The notes beneath the pieces are model-generated. The model worked only from the letters and a program-made list of their open reading frames with translations. It was not told where the DNA came from and ran no database searches. Positions 1 through 9,439 of a stretch of DNA of 54,280 nt are shown one piece after another. Both the position numbers and the translations under genes were made by a program. The DNA comes from Pseudomonadota bacterium. Its GTDB lineage: Bacteria > Pseudomonadota > Gammaproteobacteria > Burkholderiales > Rhodocyclaceae. Within the stretch, counting starts at the first letter, position 1. Each line of letters opens with the position of its first letter. Location: assembly GCA_018241685.1 (NCBI GenBank), contig JAFEDJ010000040.1:1-54280 (forward strand), read 5' to 3'.

Positions 1-209
1 ACGACCTTGAGCATCAGCTCCTGGCTGTAGCCGACGACCTGCTGCTTGTCGTCGTAGTAGGAGAAGGGGATGGACGACTCCCGGTGGCCCAGGGAGATCG
101 TTCCGCTGTCCTTGATCTTCTTGAGCGTCGGCGATTCCTGGGCGGCGGCCGGCAGGGTGGTGAGGCCAGCGAGCAGACAGGTCAGGACGAACTTCGGTGG
201 GGCGTGCAT
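1..209 (-). CDS. gltI: Glutamate/aspartate ABC transporter periplasmic binding protein (partial)
   Basis: Only the first 69 or so residues lie in the window; the gene runs off the left edge. The protein opens with a cleavable signal peptide (hydrophobic stretch ending LPAAAQ). The mature start reads LKKIKDSGTISLGHRESSIP and continues FSYYDDKQQVVGYSQEL, which closely matches the N-terminus of GltI-type glutamate/aspartate-binding proteins (GHRESS, PFSYYD and VGYSQ are family hallmarks). It would capture acidic amino acids in the periplasm for a GltJKL-type importer, whose genes would lie outside the window. The ATG at 209 is the only start that precedes the signal peptide. Confidence 0.9.
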   Translation of the reverse strand, partial: MHAPPKFVLTCLLAGLTTLPAAAQESPTLKKIKDSGTISLGHRESSIPFSYYDDKQQVVGYSQELMLKV

Positions 210-533
210 GGTCGGTGTCTCCAATGTTCTGTTTTATTGGCGCAGCAGCGCAGCGCTGACCTCTCTTTGCACGGGCTGTGCCAGCCGTCCGACCATGCAG
301 GAGGCGTTGCAAGTGATTGATTCGAAATGGCGTGGTGATACCGAACGGCATAGATGCGTTCGGTTTTCCGGATGAAGCCAGAATGGGAGGTCGGAAATCC
401 GGATGAGCCGGAGGTGGACGGGAAGGGCAGCGATGGTGATTAGCTTTGCTGTTGAGAATCATTCGCGTTAATGCTAATGTCCGGGCTGTTTCCCTCAACC
501 CCGGCCCGGGCCGGCTCACGAAAGGTATCCGTC
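210..533. other. Intergenic region between divergent gltI-like and PepSY genes
   Basis: This 324-base divergent gap has no convincing gene. It holds an imperfect Fur box near 453-467, a CCGAAC/GTTCGG inverted repeat near 333-355, and two copies of CCGGATGA near 370 and 400 that may belong to the gltI promoter. Two short reading frames cross it but lack a ribosome-binding site and recognisable content. Confidence 0.5.
453..470 (+). promoter_or_regulatory. Candidate Fur box
   Basis: The sequence TGAGAATCATTCGCG followed by TTA resembles the Fur consensus built on GATAAT/ATTATC hexamers, and in particular the common TGAGAATCATTCTCA form with two differences at the right end. It lies about 65 bases ahead of the PepSY start, so iron repression of the PepSY-cytochrome b561 pair is the natural reading. 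This rests on one site seen by eye. Confidence 0.6.
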
Positions 534-797
534 ATGCGTTCCACCCTGTTCGCCCTCACCATCGCCCTGCTGCCGGCCGCCGCCTTTGCCGGTGCCAAGT
601 GCGAGCCCCATCCCAAGTCCGAGTGGATTCCCGAGGCAGAGGCGAAGGCACGCCTGGAGGCTCAGTACGAGGTCCGCAAGTTCAAGATCGACGGCTCCTG
701 CTATGAGATCTATGGCAAGAACAAGGAAGGCAAGAAGGTCGAGATCTACTTCGACACCAAGACCCTGGCCATCGTGAAGGCCGAGATCGAGCAGTAA
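534..797 (+). CDS. PepSY-domain small periplasmic protein
   Basis: 87 residues. A signal peptide (residues 1-20, ending AAAFA) precedes one compact PepSY-like domain: EWIPEAEAKARLEAQ, then a strand pair around VRKFKIDGSCYEIYG and VEIYFDTKTLAIVKAE. PepSY domains are small secreted modules often beside haem or iron membrane proteins. The ATG at 534 was chosen because AAAGG lies just upstream and it begins the signal peptide; a longer frame from 471 would bury it. The stop abuts the GTG start of the cytochrome b561 gene, so the two are surely co-transcribed, and a Fur-like box upstream suggests induction in low iron. A role in ferric reduction or transport is inferred. Confidence 0.85.
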   Translation: MRSTLFALTIALLPAAAFAGAKCEPHPKSEWIPEAEAKARLEAQYEVRKFKIDGSCYEIYGKNKEGKKVEIYFDTKTLAIVKAEIEQ

Positions 798-1319
798 GTG
801 CATCGCGAAGCGCGCCCACGCCCCGTGTGGGATCGCCTCGTCCGCCTGACCCACTGGGGCGTGGCGGGGATGGTGCTGTTCAATTCCTTCAACGAGAGCG
901 GGCAGATCCACCGGCTCGCCGGCTATGTGGCGGTGGCGCTGGTGCTGCTGCGCCTCGTGCATGGGCTGCTGGTAGGGAGCGGCTCGACCGCCGCCCTGCC
1001 GCTGCCCGGATGGCGGGCGATCCGCACGCACTTGGCCGATCTGCTGCACGGCAAAGGCCATGCCGGCGCAGGCCACAATCCCGTCGGACAGTGGATGGCC
1101 TACCTGTTGTGGGCGCTGATCATCGCCCTCGGCGTGACCGGCTGGATGGCCCGCCTGGACGCCTTCTGGGGCGATGACTGGCTGATCGAGCTCCACGAGG
1201 GGCTGGCCGACGGGCTGCTGGGCTGCGTGGCGGTGCATCTGGCCGGCGTGGTGGTGATGAGCATCGTGCAGCGGGAGAACCTGGCCCGGGCCATGGTCAC
1301 CGGGCGCAAGGGCGGCTGA
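798..1319 (+). CDS. Cytochrome b561-family membrane protein
   Basis: 173 residues with four predicted membrane helices and conserved histidines in RLTHWG (helix 1), IHRLAGYVAVAL (helix 2) and the last two segments (LHEGLADG and AVHLAGVVV), the pattern of di-haem b561 proteins that move electrons between quinol or periplasmic donors and acceptors. The start is a GTG immediately after the TAA of the PepSY gene with no gap, implying translational coupling. PepSY-b561 pairs recur in proteobacteria; the specific electron acceptor is not known. Control by the Fur-like box upstream of the pair would fit an iron-reduction role. Confidence 0.88.
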   Translation: MHREARPRPVWDRLVRLTHWGVAGMVLFNSFNESGQIHRLAGYVAVALVLLRLVHGLLVGSGSTAALPLPGWRAIRTHLADLLHGKGHAGAGHNPVGQWMAYLLWALIIALGVTGWMARLDAFWGDDWLIELHEGLADGLLGCVAVHLAGVVVMSIVQRENLARAMVTGRKGG

Positions 1320-1384
1320 AGCTGCAGGCGGCCGGGGTGCGCTGCTAAAATGGCGAATTAGTCATCTGCCGACGGAAATTCGCC

Positions 1385-2419
1385 ATGCCGAACCTGATCC
1401 TCACCCGCCCCGACGACTGGCACCTGCACGTGCGCGACGGCGCCGCTCTGGCCGTGGTGGTGCCCGACACCGCCCGCCGCTTCGGCCGGGCGCTGATCAT
1501 GCCCAACCTGAAGCCGCCGGTGACCAGCGTGGAGCAGGCCGCGGGCTACCGGGAGCGCATCCTCGCCGCGGTGCCGGCCGGCCTCAAGTTTGCGCCGCTG
1601 ATGACGTTGTACCTCACTGACAGCCTTAAACCCGAAGAGATCGACAAGGCCGCCGCCAGCGGCTTCATCCCGGCCGCCAAGCTCTATCCGGCCGGCGCGA
1701 CGACCAACTCGGACGCGGGCGTCACCGACATCGCCAAGGTCTACCCCGTGCTCGAACGGATGGCCGAGGCGGGCATTGTTCTCTGTGTTCATGGCGAGGT
1801 GACCCATGCTGACGTTGATATCTTTGATCGCGAGCGCGTCTTTATCGATCGCGTACTGGCGCCGCTTGCAGCGCGCTACCCGACCCTGCGCATCGTCTTC
1901 GAGCACATCACGACGGCCGACGCGGCGCAGTTTGTAACCGAGGCGGGCCCCAACGTGGGGGCGACCATCACCGCCCACCACCTGCTGCTCAACCGCAACG
2001 CGATCTTTGCCGGTGGCATCCGGCCGCATCACTATTGCCTGCCGGTTCTCAAGCGCGAGACCCATCGGGAGGCGCTGGTCAAGGTCGCCACGTCGGGCAG
2101 CAACAAGTTCTTCCTCGGCACCGACTCGGCGCCGCACGCCAAGAGCACCAAGGAGTCCGCTTGCGGGTGTGCGGGCTGCTACACCGCCCATGCCGGCATC
2201 GAGCTGTATGCCGAAGCCTTCGAACAGGCCGGTGCGCTGGACAAGCTGGAAGCCTTCGCCAGCTTCAACGGCCCCGATTTCTACCGCCTGCCGCGCAACA
2301 CCGACACGATCACGCTGAGCAAGGAAAGCTGGGACGTGCCGGCCGGCCTCGACTATCTGCCGAGCGACCCGCTGGTGCCGCTGCGCGGTGGCGAGCAGAT
2401 CCACTGGAAACTTCTCTGA
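1385..2419 (+). CDS. pyrC: Dihydroorotase, class II
   Basis: 344 residues, the usual length of PyrC. It cyclises N-carbamoyl-L-aspartate to dihydroorotate in pyrimidine synthesis, in the cytosol. Visible active-site parts: metal histidines His13 and His15 in DWHLHVRDG; the lysine to be carboxylated near residue 99 in AAKLYPAGATTNS; further metal histidines in CVHGEV and FEHITT; and the catalytic aspartate in FLGTDSAPH. The start MPNLILTRPDDWHLH is standard for the family. A small lipoprotein gene follows within 17 bases, so weak co-transcription is likely, though the functions look unrelated. Confidence 0.97.
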   Translation: MPNLILTRPDDWHLHVRDGAALAVVVPDTARRFGRALIMPNLKPPVTSVEQAAGYRERILAAVPAGLKFAPLMTLYLTDSLKPEEIDKAAASGFIPAAKLYPAGATTNSDAGVTDIAKVYPVLERMAEAGIVLCVHGEVTHADVDIFDRERVFIDRVLAPLAARYPTLRIVFEHITTADAAQFVTEAGPNVGATITAHHLLLNRNAIFAGGIRPHHYCLPVLKRETHREALVKVATSGSNKFFLGTDSAPHAKSTKESACGCAGCYTAHAGIELYAEAFEQAGALDKLEAFASFNGPDFYRLPRNTDTITLSKESWDVPAGLDYLPSDPLVPLRGGEQIHWKLL

Positions 2420-2435
2420 GTTTCTCGACACGACG

Positions 2436-2894
2436 ATGCGCGCGACCTCTGCCCTCAAGACGCTGCTGATCCTCGCCGCTGTTCCGCTGCTGTCCGCCTG
2501 CGAGAACGACGGCATCGCCTTCCTCATCGATGGCAAGGACCACTCCATCTCCCTGCTGCGTGAGCAGCGCTGGTTCTGGAGCGACGAGGTGGCCCAGTCC
2601 ATCGTCGTGTCGCGCATGCCGCAGTGCATGCGCCGCTACGAGATCAAGCCGGGCGTCGCCGGCTCCGTGAAGATGGAAGTCTACGAAGCCGGCGACTACC
2701 TGTGGGCCCTCAAGCAGGGCAAAAACTGGTATCTGGCCGGCACCGAGAAGTGCCAGTTCCAGCGCTGGGACGAGCATCCGGAAGAGCCGCCAGGGCGGCT
2801 CGTCGGCACCTTCACGCGCAAGAACGACACGCTGGAGTTCATCGAGGCCGAGGCGGAGGCCGCGTCCAAGCCGATCAAGCCAGCCGCCGAATGA
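2436..2894 (+). CDS. Small lipoprotein of unknown function
   Basis: 152 residues with a lipoprotein signal (LLSAC, Cys near residue 20), so it is expected to be anchored to a membrane after export. The mature part has paired cysteines (PQCMRRYEI and EKCQFQRW) and a Glu-rich C-terminus. It carries no domain I recognise. The ATG at 2436 starts the signal peptide; an earlier in-frame ATG at 2388 lies inside pyrC. The stop overlaps the next start in an ATGA, so it is coupled to the DUF3025 gene, and this pair between pyrC and gpmI looks like a lineage-typical arrangement. Confidence 0.8.
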   Translation: MRATSALKTLLILAAVPLLSACENDGIAFLIDGKDHSISLLREQRWFWSDEVAQSIVVSRMPQCMRRYEIKPGVAGSVKMEVYEAGDYLWALKQGKNWYLAGTEKCQFQRWDEHPEEPPGRLVGTFTRKNDTLEFIEAEAEAASKPIKPAAE

Positions 2895-3778
2895 GTGCTG
2901 GTGCCGACCACGCACCGGCGGCGCTGGCTCACCGTCCGCTTTTCGATGGCATCGCTCATCTGCTGATGCGTTTCCCGGCGCCGGAACTGCCCGGCCTGGC
3001 CGAACTCGACGCCTTGTATGCCGAGACCACCGCCGGCGCGGACGTCCGCCGCCTGCGCTTCGTGCCACCAGTGGCGGGCGCCGCTTACGAAGCTCACATC
3101 GCCCGCCACGATGCCGTGCCGACGCGGCCCGCCGACTGGCACGACTTCTTCAATGCGCTGGCCTGGTGCGTGTGGCCGCGAACCAAATCCATCTGCAACC
3201 GGCTGCACCTGCAGGCCATCCAGGCGAATGCTGCGGCGGGCCTCAGCGGCCGTGGCCCGCTGCGCGACGCGCTGACCCAGTTCGACGAATGCGGCGTGCT
3301 GGTGGTTGGCTGTGATGCGGAAATCCTGCACCTGCTGGCAGCCCATGAATGGGAGGAGGCGTTGTGGACGCGCCGCTCGCGCCTCGTGGAGAGCACCCGC
3401 TTCCTCGTCTTCGGCCACGCCAGCTGGGATCAGCTGCGCGCGCCTTTTACGGGCCTGTGTGCAAAGGCCATCTACCGCCAGGTGGATGAAGTCTGGTTTG
3501 CGCTGCCGGCTGCGCAGCGCCAGGCCGCGTCCGATGCCTGGCTGACCGAGCATCTCGTCGGTATCGTCGATGCGTTGGCTCCCCGGTTGCTGAGACCCTT
3601 ACCCTTGCTGGGTATCCCGGGCGTGACGCCGGCCAGCGAAAGCGCGGATTATTATCGCGATCGACGGCAGTTCCGTCCTCTCGCCCAGGAAGAGCGAGGC
3701 CGTGATCGACATGCTGATGCCTTGCCTCCGCTGGCGCGAAGGATGAGGCTGGATTCAGAATTTTCATCAAGGAAGTGA
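2891..3778 (+). CDS. DUF3025 domain protein
   Basis: 295 residues. The stretch DWHDFFNALAWCVWPRTK followed by LHLQAI, then LTQFDECGVLVV and HEWEEALW, and FGHASWDQLRAPFTGLCAKA is the recognisable core of DUF3025, a proteobacterial family without known activity. There is no signal peptide or membrane helix, so it is probably cytosolic. The start ATG overlaps the preceding lipoprotein stop by four bases. The C-terminal tail beyond about residue 235 is poorly conserved and may be disordered. Its stop lies within the ribosome-binding region of gpmI. Confidence 0.85.
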   Translation: MSAGADHAPAALAHRPLFDGIAHLLMRFPAPELPGLAELDALYAETTAGADVRRLRFVPPVAGAAYEAHIARHDAVPTRPADWHDFFNALAWCVWPRTKSICNRLHLQAIQANAAAGLSGRGPLRDALTQFDECGVLVVGCDAEILHLLAAHEWEEALWTRRSRLVESTRFLVFGHASWDQLRAPFTGLCAKAIYRQVDEVWFALPAAQRQAASDAWLTEHLVGIVDALAPRLLRPLPLLGIPGVTPASESADYYRDRRQFRPLAQEERGRDRHADALPPLARRMRLDSEFSSRK

Positions 3779-3780
3779 AC

Positions 3781-5433
<1,653 letters not shown>

Positions 5434-5442
5434 GTAGTTCAA

Positions 5443-5464
5443 GGCCGGGGTCTTCGCCCCGGCC
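5443..5464 (+). terminator. Hairpin after gpmI
   Basis: GGCCGGGG and CCCCGGCC form an eight-pair stem around a TCTTCG loop ten bases after the gpmI stop. There is no T-run after it, so termination may be weak or factor-dependent. It also marks the left edge of the lower-GC ATPase/DUF4276 cassette. Confidence 0.6.
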
Positions 5465-5559
5465 CCGTGCTGGTTGAGGATGCGGGTCTCACGATTTGGA
5501 GTGGTATTTTTGTGAGATGGGCGGACGATTGACCGTTTAGTGGCAAGGAGGATTTGGAG

Positions 5560-6708
5560 ATGTTGATCAGTCGCGTTCGTCTTAAGAATTGGAGGAACTT
5601 CAGAGCGCTTGATGTACCTCTACGTGAAGTGACCTATGTGCTGGGGCCGAATGCTTCAGGCAAGTCAAACCTGCTGGATGCGTTCAGATTTCTCCGGGAT
5701 TTGAGCAAACCCAAGGGGGGAGGGCTGCAGGCTGCTGTTGCAGACCGCGATGGGATCAGCAAGCTTCGGTGCCTTCATGCGCGCAAGGACAATGAAATCC
5801 TTGTGGATGTTGAGTTATCCGATCAACCAGATGGCCCCGTGTTGTGGAGATATCAACTGGGTTTCAAGCCTGAAGGAAAGGGCGCTCAACGCATCATGGT
5901 GTCTCGTGAGCGGGTTTGGGCTAAAGACAAGTTAATTGTCGATCGGCCGAACCCAGCTGATTTGGTCGATCCGGTTCTCCTGACCCAGACTCATCTTGAG
6001 CAGATCCAGACAAATACCCATTTCAGGGATCTAGTGGATTTCTTTGGAGGCGCGACATATCTCCACCTCGTTCCCCAGTTGCTCAAATATGCAGAGAGAA
6101 TTGGCGGGCAGCGCCTGGAAGAAGATCCGTTTGGACAGGGGTTTCTGGAGCGCTTGGCAAAAACACCTGAGCGGACTCGCAATCTTCGGCTGAACAAGAT
6201 CAATACTGCGCTTCAGCATGCCGTTCCGCAGTTCAAGGAGCTCCGCTTTTCAAAGGACGAGCTTGGTCATCCGCATCTTGAGGCGTTGTATGCCCATCAC
6301 CGACCCAATGCGGGATGGCAGTCGGAGGATCAGTTTTCCGATGGCACCTTGCGCCTCCTAGGGCTCCTATGGGCTTTGCTGGAAGGCAATGCCCTGCTGT
6401 TGCTGGAGGAGCCTGAGATTTCCCTTAACGATGCCATCGTCAAGGAGATTCCGCTGATCATTCAGCGTATCCAGCGGGATCGGAAAACCCGCCGTCAATT
6501 ACTTGTCAGCACCCATAGTGAGGCCCTGTTGAGCAATCCCGGTATCGATGGGCGCGGCATTATAGTCATTGAGGCGGGGCCTGAAGGATCAAAGGCACGT
6601 ACTCTGGAAGCGGTGGAAACGGAAGCGCTTCAGTCCGGCTTTAGTATTGCCGAGGTGGTATTGCCGAAGACTCGCCCGCAGACGGTAAATCAGCTAGGGC
6701 TTTGGTAA
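5560..6708 (+). CDS. SMC/RecF-like AAA ATPase (AAA_21 type)
   Basis: 382 residues. The N-terminus has the FKNFK-like start (RLKNWRNFRALDVPL) and a P-loop GPNASGKS at residues 29-36. The C-terminal half has an ABC-like signature (FSDGTLRLLGLLWALL, near 258), a Walker B LLLLEEPEISL (near 280, EEPE rather than DEPE) and an H-loop LLVSTHSEALLS (near 316). Such cytosolic ATPases commonly act with a small nuclease-like partner in phage defence or DNA repair. AAGGAGG lies eight bases before the ATG. The stop and the next gene's ATG share one base (TAATG), so the two are coupled. Base composition is visibly less GC-rich than both neighbours, suggesting transfer. Confidence 0.88.
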   Translation: MLISRVRLKNWRNFRALDVPLREVTYVLGPNASGKSNLLDAFRFLRDLSKPKGGGLQAAVADRDGISKLRCLHARKDNEILVDVELSDQPDGPVLWRYQLGFKPEGKGAQRIMVSRERVWAKDKLIVDRPNPADLVDPVLLTQTHLEQIQTNTHFRDLVDFFGGATYLHLVPQLLKYAERIGGQRLEEDPFGQGFLERLAKTPERTRNLRLNKINTALQHAVPQFKELRFSKDELGHPHLEALYAHHRPNAGWQSEDQFSDGTLRLLGLLWALLEGNALLLLEEPEISLNDAIVKEIPLIIQRIQRDRKTRRQLLVSTHSEALLSNPGIDGRGIIVIEAGPEGSKARTLEAVETEALQSGFSIAEVVLPKTRPQTVNQLGLW

Positions 6709-7310
6709 TGGTGTCCGTAGCACTCGGTACTGAAGATGAACTGAGTGAGGCGGTTGGCGTGCGGCTCTTGGCAGAGCATGCCGGTGTCTTTCAGCCGGGG
6801 CTGCTGCTGCGACGATCGGGGTTTGGCTACCTGAAGGGCGGGATGGGCAAGTGGAAGCAGCTCGCCACCCGTCAGCCAGTACTGATCATCACGGATCTGG
6901 ACCGATTGGCATGTCCTGTTACCTTGCTGAATGACTGGCTTGATGTAGAGAGGCCCGCGAATCTGGTGTTGCGCGTTGCAGTTCGTGAGGTGGAGTCGTG
7001 GTTGCTGGCGGATCATGCTGCAATGAGGACTCTTCTTGGAGATAAGGCCAGATTGCCTCCTGCTCCCGATGCATTGCCAGATCCCAAGCAGCATCTGCTT
7101 GCCCTTGCAAGGAAGGCACCGAAAGCGGTGCGACTGGATCTTGTCAAGGAGGCGGGTAGCGTTGCCCGACAGGGGCTGGGATACAACGCGCGCTTGGTGG
7201 ATGTGGTGAAGAACCACTGGAACCCTATTTGTGCCGCAGAGCGTTCGGAAAGTCTCTGGCGTGCAAGGCGGCATATCGCAGAATTAGCGCAACGAGTAGC
7301 TGGGGTATGA
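6708..7310 (+). CDS. DUF4276-like protein, putative TOPRIM-like effector
   Basis: 200 residues, no export signal. Acidic motifs are spaced as in DUF4276 proteins: an N-terminal GTEDELSE (Glu9-Glu11), VLIITDLDRL with Asp63 and Asp65, and VREVESWLLADH with Glu94 and Glu96. The Glu followed by a DxD motif recalls TOPRIM nucleases, but that link is my inference. It is translationally coupled to the upstream ATPase, and the pair forms a closed two-gene cassette between a gpmI hairpin and a large hairpin downstream. An ATPase-gated nuclease in defence is the likeliest role. No activity can be read from the sequence alone. Confidence 0.75.
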   Translation: MVSVALGTEDELSEAVGVRLLAEHAGVFQPGLLLRRSGFGYLKGGMGKWKQLATRQPVLIITDLDRLACPVTLLNDWLDVERPANLVLRVAVREVESWLLADHAAMRTLLGDKARLPPAPDALPDPKQHLLALARKAPKAVRLDLVKEAGSVARQGLGYNARLVDVVKNHWNPICAAERSESLWRARRHIAELAQRVAGV

Positions 7311-7339
7311 ACTCTGCCCCCACGGGCGCTTTGTCTCGA

Positions 7340-7386
7340 CGGCCTGCCGCGGTGCCCGCCTGAGTTGCGGGTACGGCGGCAGGCCG
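7340..7386. terminator. Large bidirectional hairpin between convergent genes
   Basis: CGGCCTGCCGC (7340-7350) pairs perfectly with GCGGCAGGCCG (7376-7386), and an inner CCCGC/GCGGG stem extends it. It sits between the convergent DUF4276-like and flavoprotein genes, so it probably ends transcription from both sides. There is no clear T-run on either side. Confidence 0.65.
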
Positions 7387-7393
7387 CGTGCCA

Positions 7394-8599
7394 TCAGGGC
7401 ACGATCACGTAGTCGGGGTTGGCGATCGCGAAGACGGCCTGGCGGTCGGCGGCGGGTGGGTAGATCCACTGGGTAGTGATGTCCCGCTTCAGGTTCTTGG
7501 CGTCCTGCCGCGTCAGGCTGATCTGGCGATCCCAGCCTTCGGTGTACAGCGCGCCCCAGGCTCCGAGATCCAGGCAGGTCACGTACTTGGGTTGGCTGTA
7601 GGCGTGCAGCGGCAGGCCGAGCAGTTCGGCGGCGGCGTTGTGGCCGGCGACCCGCCCAAGGCTCAGCGCGTGCTGGCAGGACATGAGCGCCACGTTGCCC
7701 TGATCGTCCGTGGCCGCATGGGCGACGTCGCCGGTGACGAACACGTCGGCCGCCTTGCCGGCGCGCAGGTAGGGATCGACGTGGACGCGGCCCTGGGCGT
7801 CGTGCTCACCGGGAATCTGCGCGGCGAGCGGATTGGCGCGGGCGCCGGCGGTCCACACCACGGTGGCGGCTTCGATGCGTTGCCCTGCCGAGGTCGTGAT
7901 CCCGCCCGCGTCGATAGCTGCAACTGCGACGCCGGTGACGATCTCGACGCCGCACTCGGCCAGCGCCGCCTCGATGACCGGCCGCGGCACCGGGCCCAGG
8001 TCCGGGCCGATGCCTGGTGCCTGTTCGACCACCACGACGCGAACGTCGGCTTCCGTGCCCAGAATCCCGCGCAGGCGCTGCGGCATCTCCGCCGCCGTCT
8101 CGATGCCGGTGAGACCGCCGCCAACAACGACCACCGTATTGCGCGCCGCTGTCGCCGGGCGTGTCGCCAGGGCGGCGAGGTGGGCCGCGAGGGTCTTGGC
8201 GTTGGCCAGTTGGTCCACATTGAAGCTGAACTCCGCGATGCCGGGGATCGGGGGCTGGAACAGCGTGCTGCCGGTGGCAAGGACGAACTTGTCGTAATGC
8301 AGGGTGCTGCGCTCGCCATCGCCGCTCACGACCTCGACTTCATGACGGTCGCTGCGGATCGACGTGACCCGTCCGGCAATATGGCGGACGCCCGTCGCCG
8401 CGAACAGCGCCAGCAGGTCCGGATCGATGTTCTCGATAACGGCTTCGTAAAGGCGCGGGCGGACGACCAGCGTCGGGCTCGGCGAAACCACCACCACCTC
8501 GACATCCGTCCTGCTGGCCAGCTCGACCGCACGGGCCGCCGACAGCGCCGCCCACAAACCGGCAAAGCCGGAACCCGCGATGACAATTTGCTGCGTCAT
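7394..8599 (-). CDS. NAD(P)/FAD-dependent oxidoreductase, type II NADH dehydrogenase-like
   Basis: 401 residues. Two Rossmann nucleotide sites are clear: IVIAGSGFAGLWAAL at the N-terminus (FAD) and VVVVGGGLTGIETAAE in the middle (NADH). VFVTGDVAHA near the C-terminus is the FAD-closing motif of NDH-2 and sulfide:quinone reductases. The conserved redox cysteines of SQR are not apparent, so an NDH-2-like quinone reductase is favoured. The start ATG at 8599 has AGGAG eight bases upstream; an overlapping ATG two codons before is out of frame and stops at once. The Rrf2-type regulator gene lies upstream on the same strand and may control it. Confidence 0.85.
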   Translation of the reverse strand: MTQQIVIAGSGFAGLWAALSAARAVELASRTDVEVVVVSPSPTLVVRPRLYEAVIENIDPDLLALFAATGVRHIAGRVTSIRSDRHEVEVVSGDGERSTLHYDKFVLATGSTLFQPPIPGIAEFSFNVDQLANAKTLAAHLAALATRPATAARNTVVVVGGGLTGIETAAEMPQRLRGILGTEADVRVVVVEQAPGIGPDLGPVPRPVIEAALAECGVEIVTGVAVAAIDAGGITTSAGQRIEAATVVWTAGARANPLAAQIPGEHDAQGRVHVDPYLRAGKAADVFVTGDVAHAATDDQGNVALMSCQHALSLGRVAGHNAAAELLGLPLHAYSQPKYVTCLDLGAWGALYTEGWDRQISLTRQDAKNLKRDITTQWIYPPAADRQAVFAIANPDYVIVP

Positions 8600-8706
8600 T
8601 CCATGTACTCCTAGCAAACGCCGGACGTAGAGGGGCCTTGCGCAGGGGCGCAATAATTCGCTCGGCACATCCGGCAGGGGCCGAGGGCGATTGACCTAAG
8701 GGGAGG

Positions 8707-8732
8707 GCGGCGCGGGCGGTGTGTCGCGCCGC
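8707..8732 (-). terminator. GC hairpin after the Rrf2-type regulator gene
   Basis: GCGGCGCG and CGCGCCGC form an eight-pair stem with a ten-base loop directly downstream of the regulator stop. With no T-run it could be a pause or attenuator rather than a full stop between the regulator and the flavoprotein gene. Confidence 0.4.
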
Positions 8733-8738
8733 GAAGTA

Positions 8739-9272
8739 TCAGGCCGGGGGCTTGGGCTTGCGGCCGGGCTTGCGGCTGCCGGTGCGCTCGCTGGTCCAGT
8801 CATGGACCTCGATGAAGAACTCGCCGGGCGCCTTGCGGCTGAAGCTGGCCGCGACTTCGGCGAGGGTGTGGGTTGCCAGTTCGTCGCGCATCGCCTTTTC
8901 CGCCTGCAGCATGATCTTGTGGATGCCACACACGCCGCTGGTCGCCCAGTCTGGCGGCGCTTCACCGAACACCGCGCAGCGGCTGCGGATCTCCTGGCAA
9001 TCGAAGAGCGGTTTGTCGCCTTCGATGGCATCGACGATCTGCAGGAAGTTGATCTCCTCCGGCGGCCGGGCCAGGCGGTAGCCGCCCCGCACGCCCTCGC
9101 TGGCGGCGACGATGCCGGCCTTTTCGAGCTTGGGAAAGATCTTGGCGACGAAGCTCGGCGAGATGCCCTGCAGCTCGGCCAGATCGCGGCTGCTCAACGC
9201 AGTGTCCCCCGAGCCGACGAGCCACAGGAGGCAGTGAATGCCGTATTCGACGCTAACGGTTAGATGTGCCAT
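8739..9272 (-). CDS. Rrf2/IscR-family transcriptional regulator
   Basis: 177 residues. The N-terminal winged helix is typical (YGIHCLLWLV, SSRDLAELQGISPSFVAKI, GIVAASEGVRGGYRLARPP). Three cysteines, Cys92, Cys99 and Cys115 with a nearby histidine (GVCGIHK), match the Fe-S ligand region of IscR (which has Cys92, Cys98, Cys104), so it probably senses Fe-S status, redox or NO. The spacing of the third cysteine is wider than in IscR, and no isc genes are near, so it is not IscR itself. The tail is basic (RKPGRKPKPP). A palindrome lies across the presumed promoter just upstream of the ATG, consistent with autoregulation. Confidence 0.9.
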   Translation of the reverse strand: MAHLTVSVEYGIHCLLWLVGSGDTALSSRDLAELQGISPSFVAKIFPKLEKAGIVAASEGVRGGYRLARPPEEINFLQIVDAIEGDKPLFDCQEIRSRCAVFGEAPPDWATSGVCGIHKIMLQAEKAMRDELATHTLAEVAASFSRKAPGEFFIEVHDWTSERTGSRKPGRKPKPPA

Positions 9273-9297
9273 AACACAGACTATATTTGTCTTTGTT
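9273..9297 (-). promoter_or_regulatory. Palindromic operator at the Rrf2-type gene start
   Basis: AACA-C-AGAC-TATATTT-GTCT-T-TGTT is an imperfect 25-base dyad whose outer AACA/TGTT and inner AGAC/GTCT arms pair exactly. It begins one base outside the start codon, in the leader of the regulator gene. Rrf2 proteins bind dyads of this size, so autorepression is a reasonable inference. Confidence 0.55.
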
Positions 9298-9439
9298 TAA
9301 GATGGCAAGAAAAACGTGGATTTTGTTTGTCTGAGTAAAGCGTCGGAAACGCTGAAAGCCGTGCTCATGGTGGGGTGAGTGAATGTTGGTGAAGTGCTCC
9401 GGAGCATGGACGTCGGCTATCGGGAAAGCGACCTGTACA

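Noticed and set aside
6708..7310. Second gene of the cassette as a retron reverse transcriptase or toxin
   Set aside because: No YxDD motif and no toxin fold seen. The acidic residues fit DUF4276 better.
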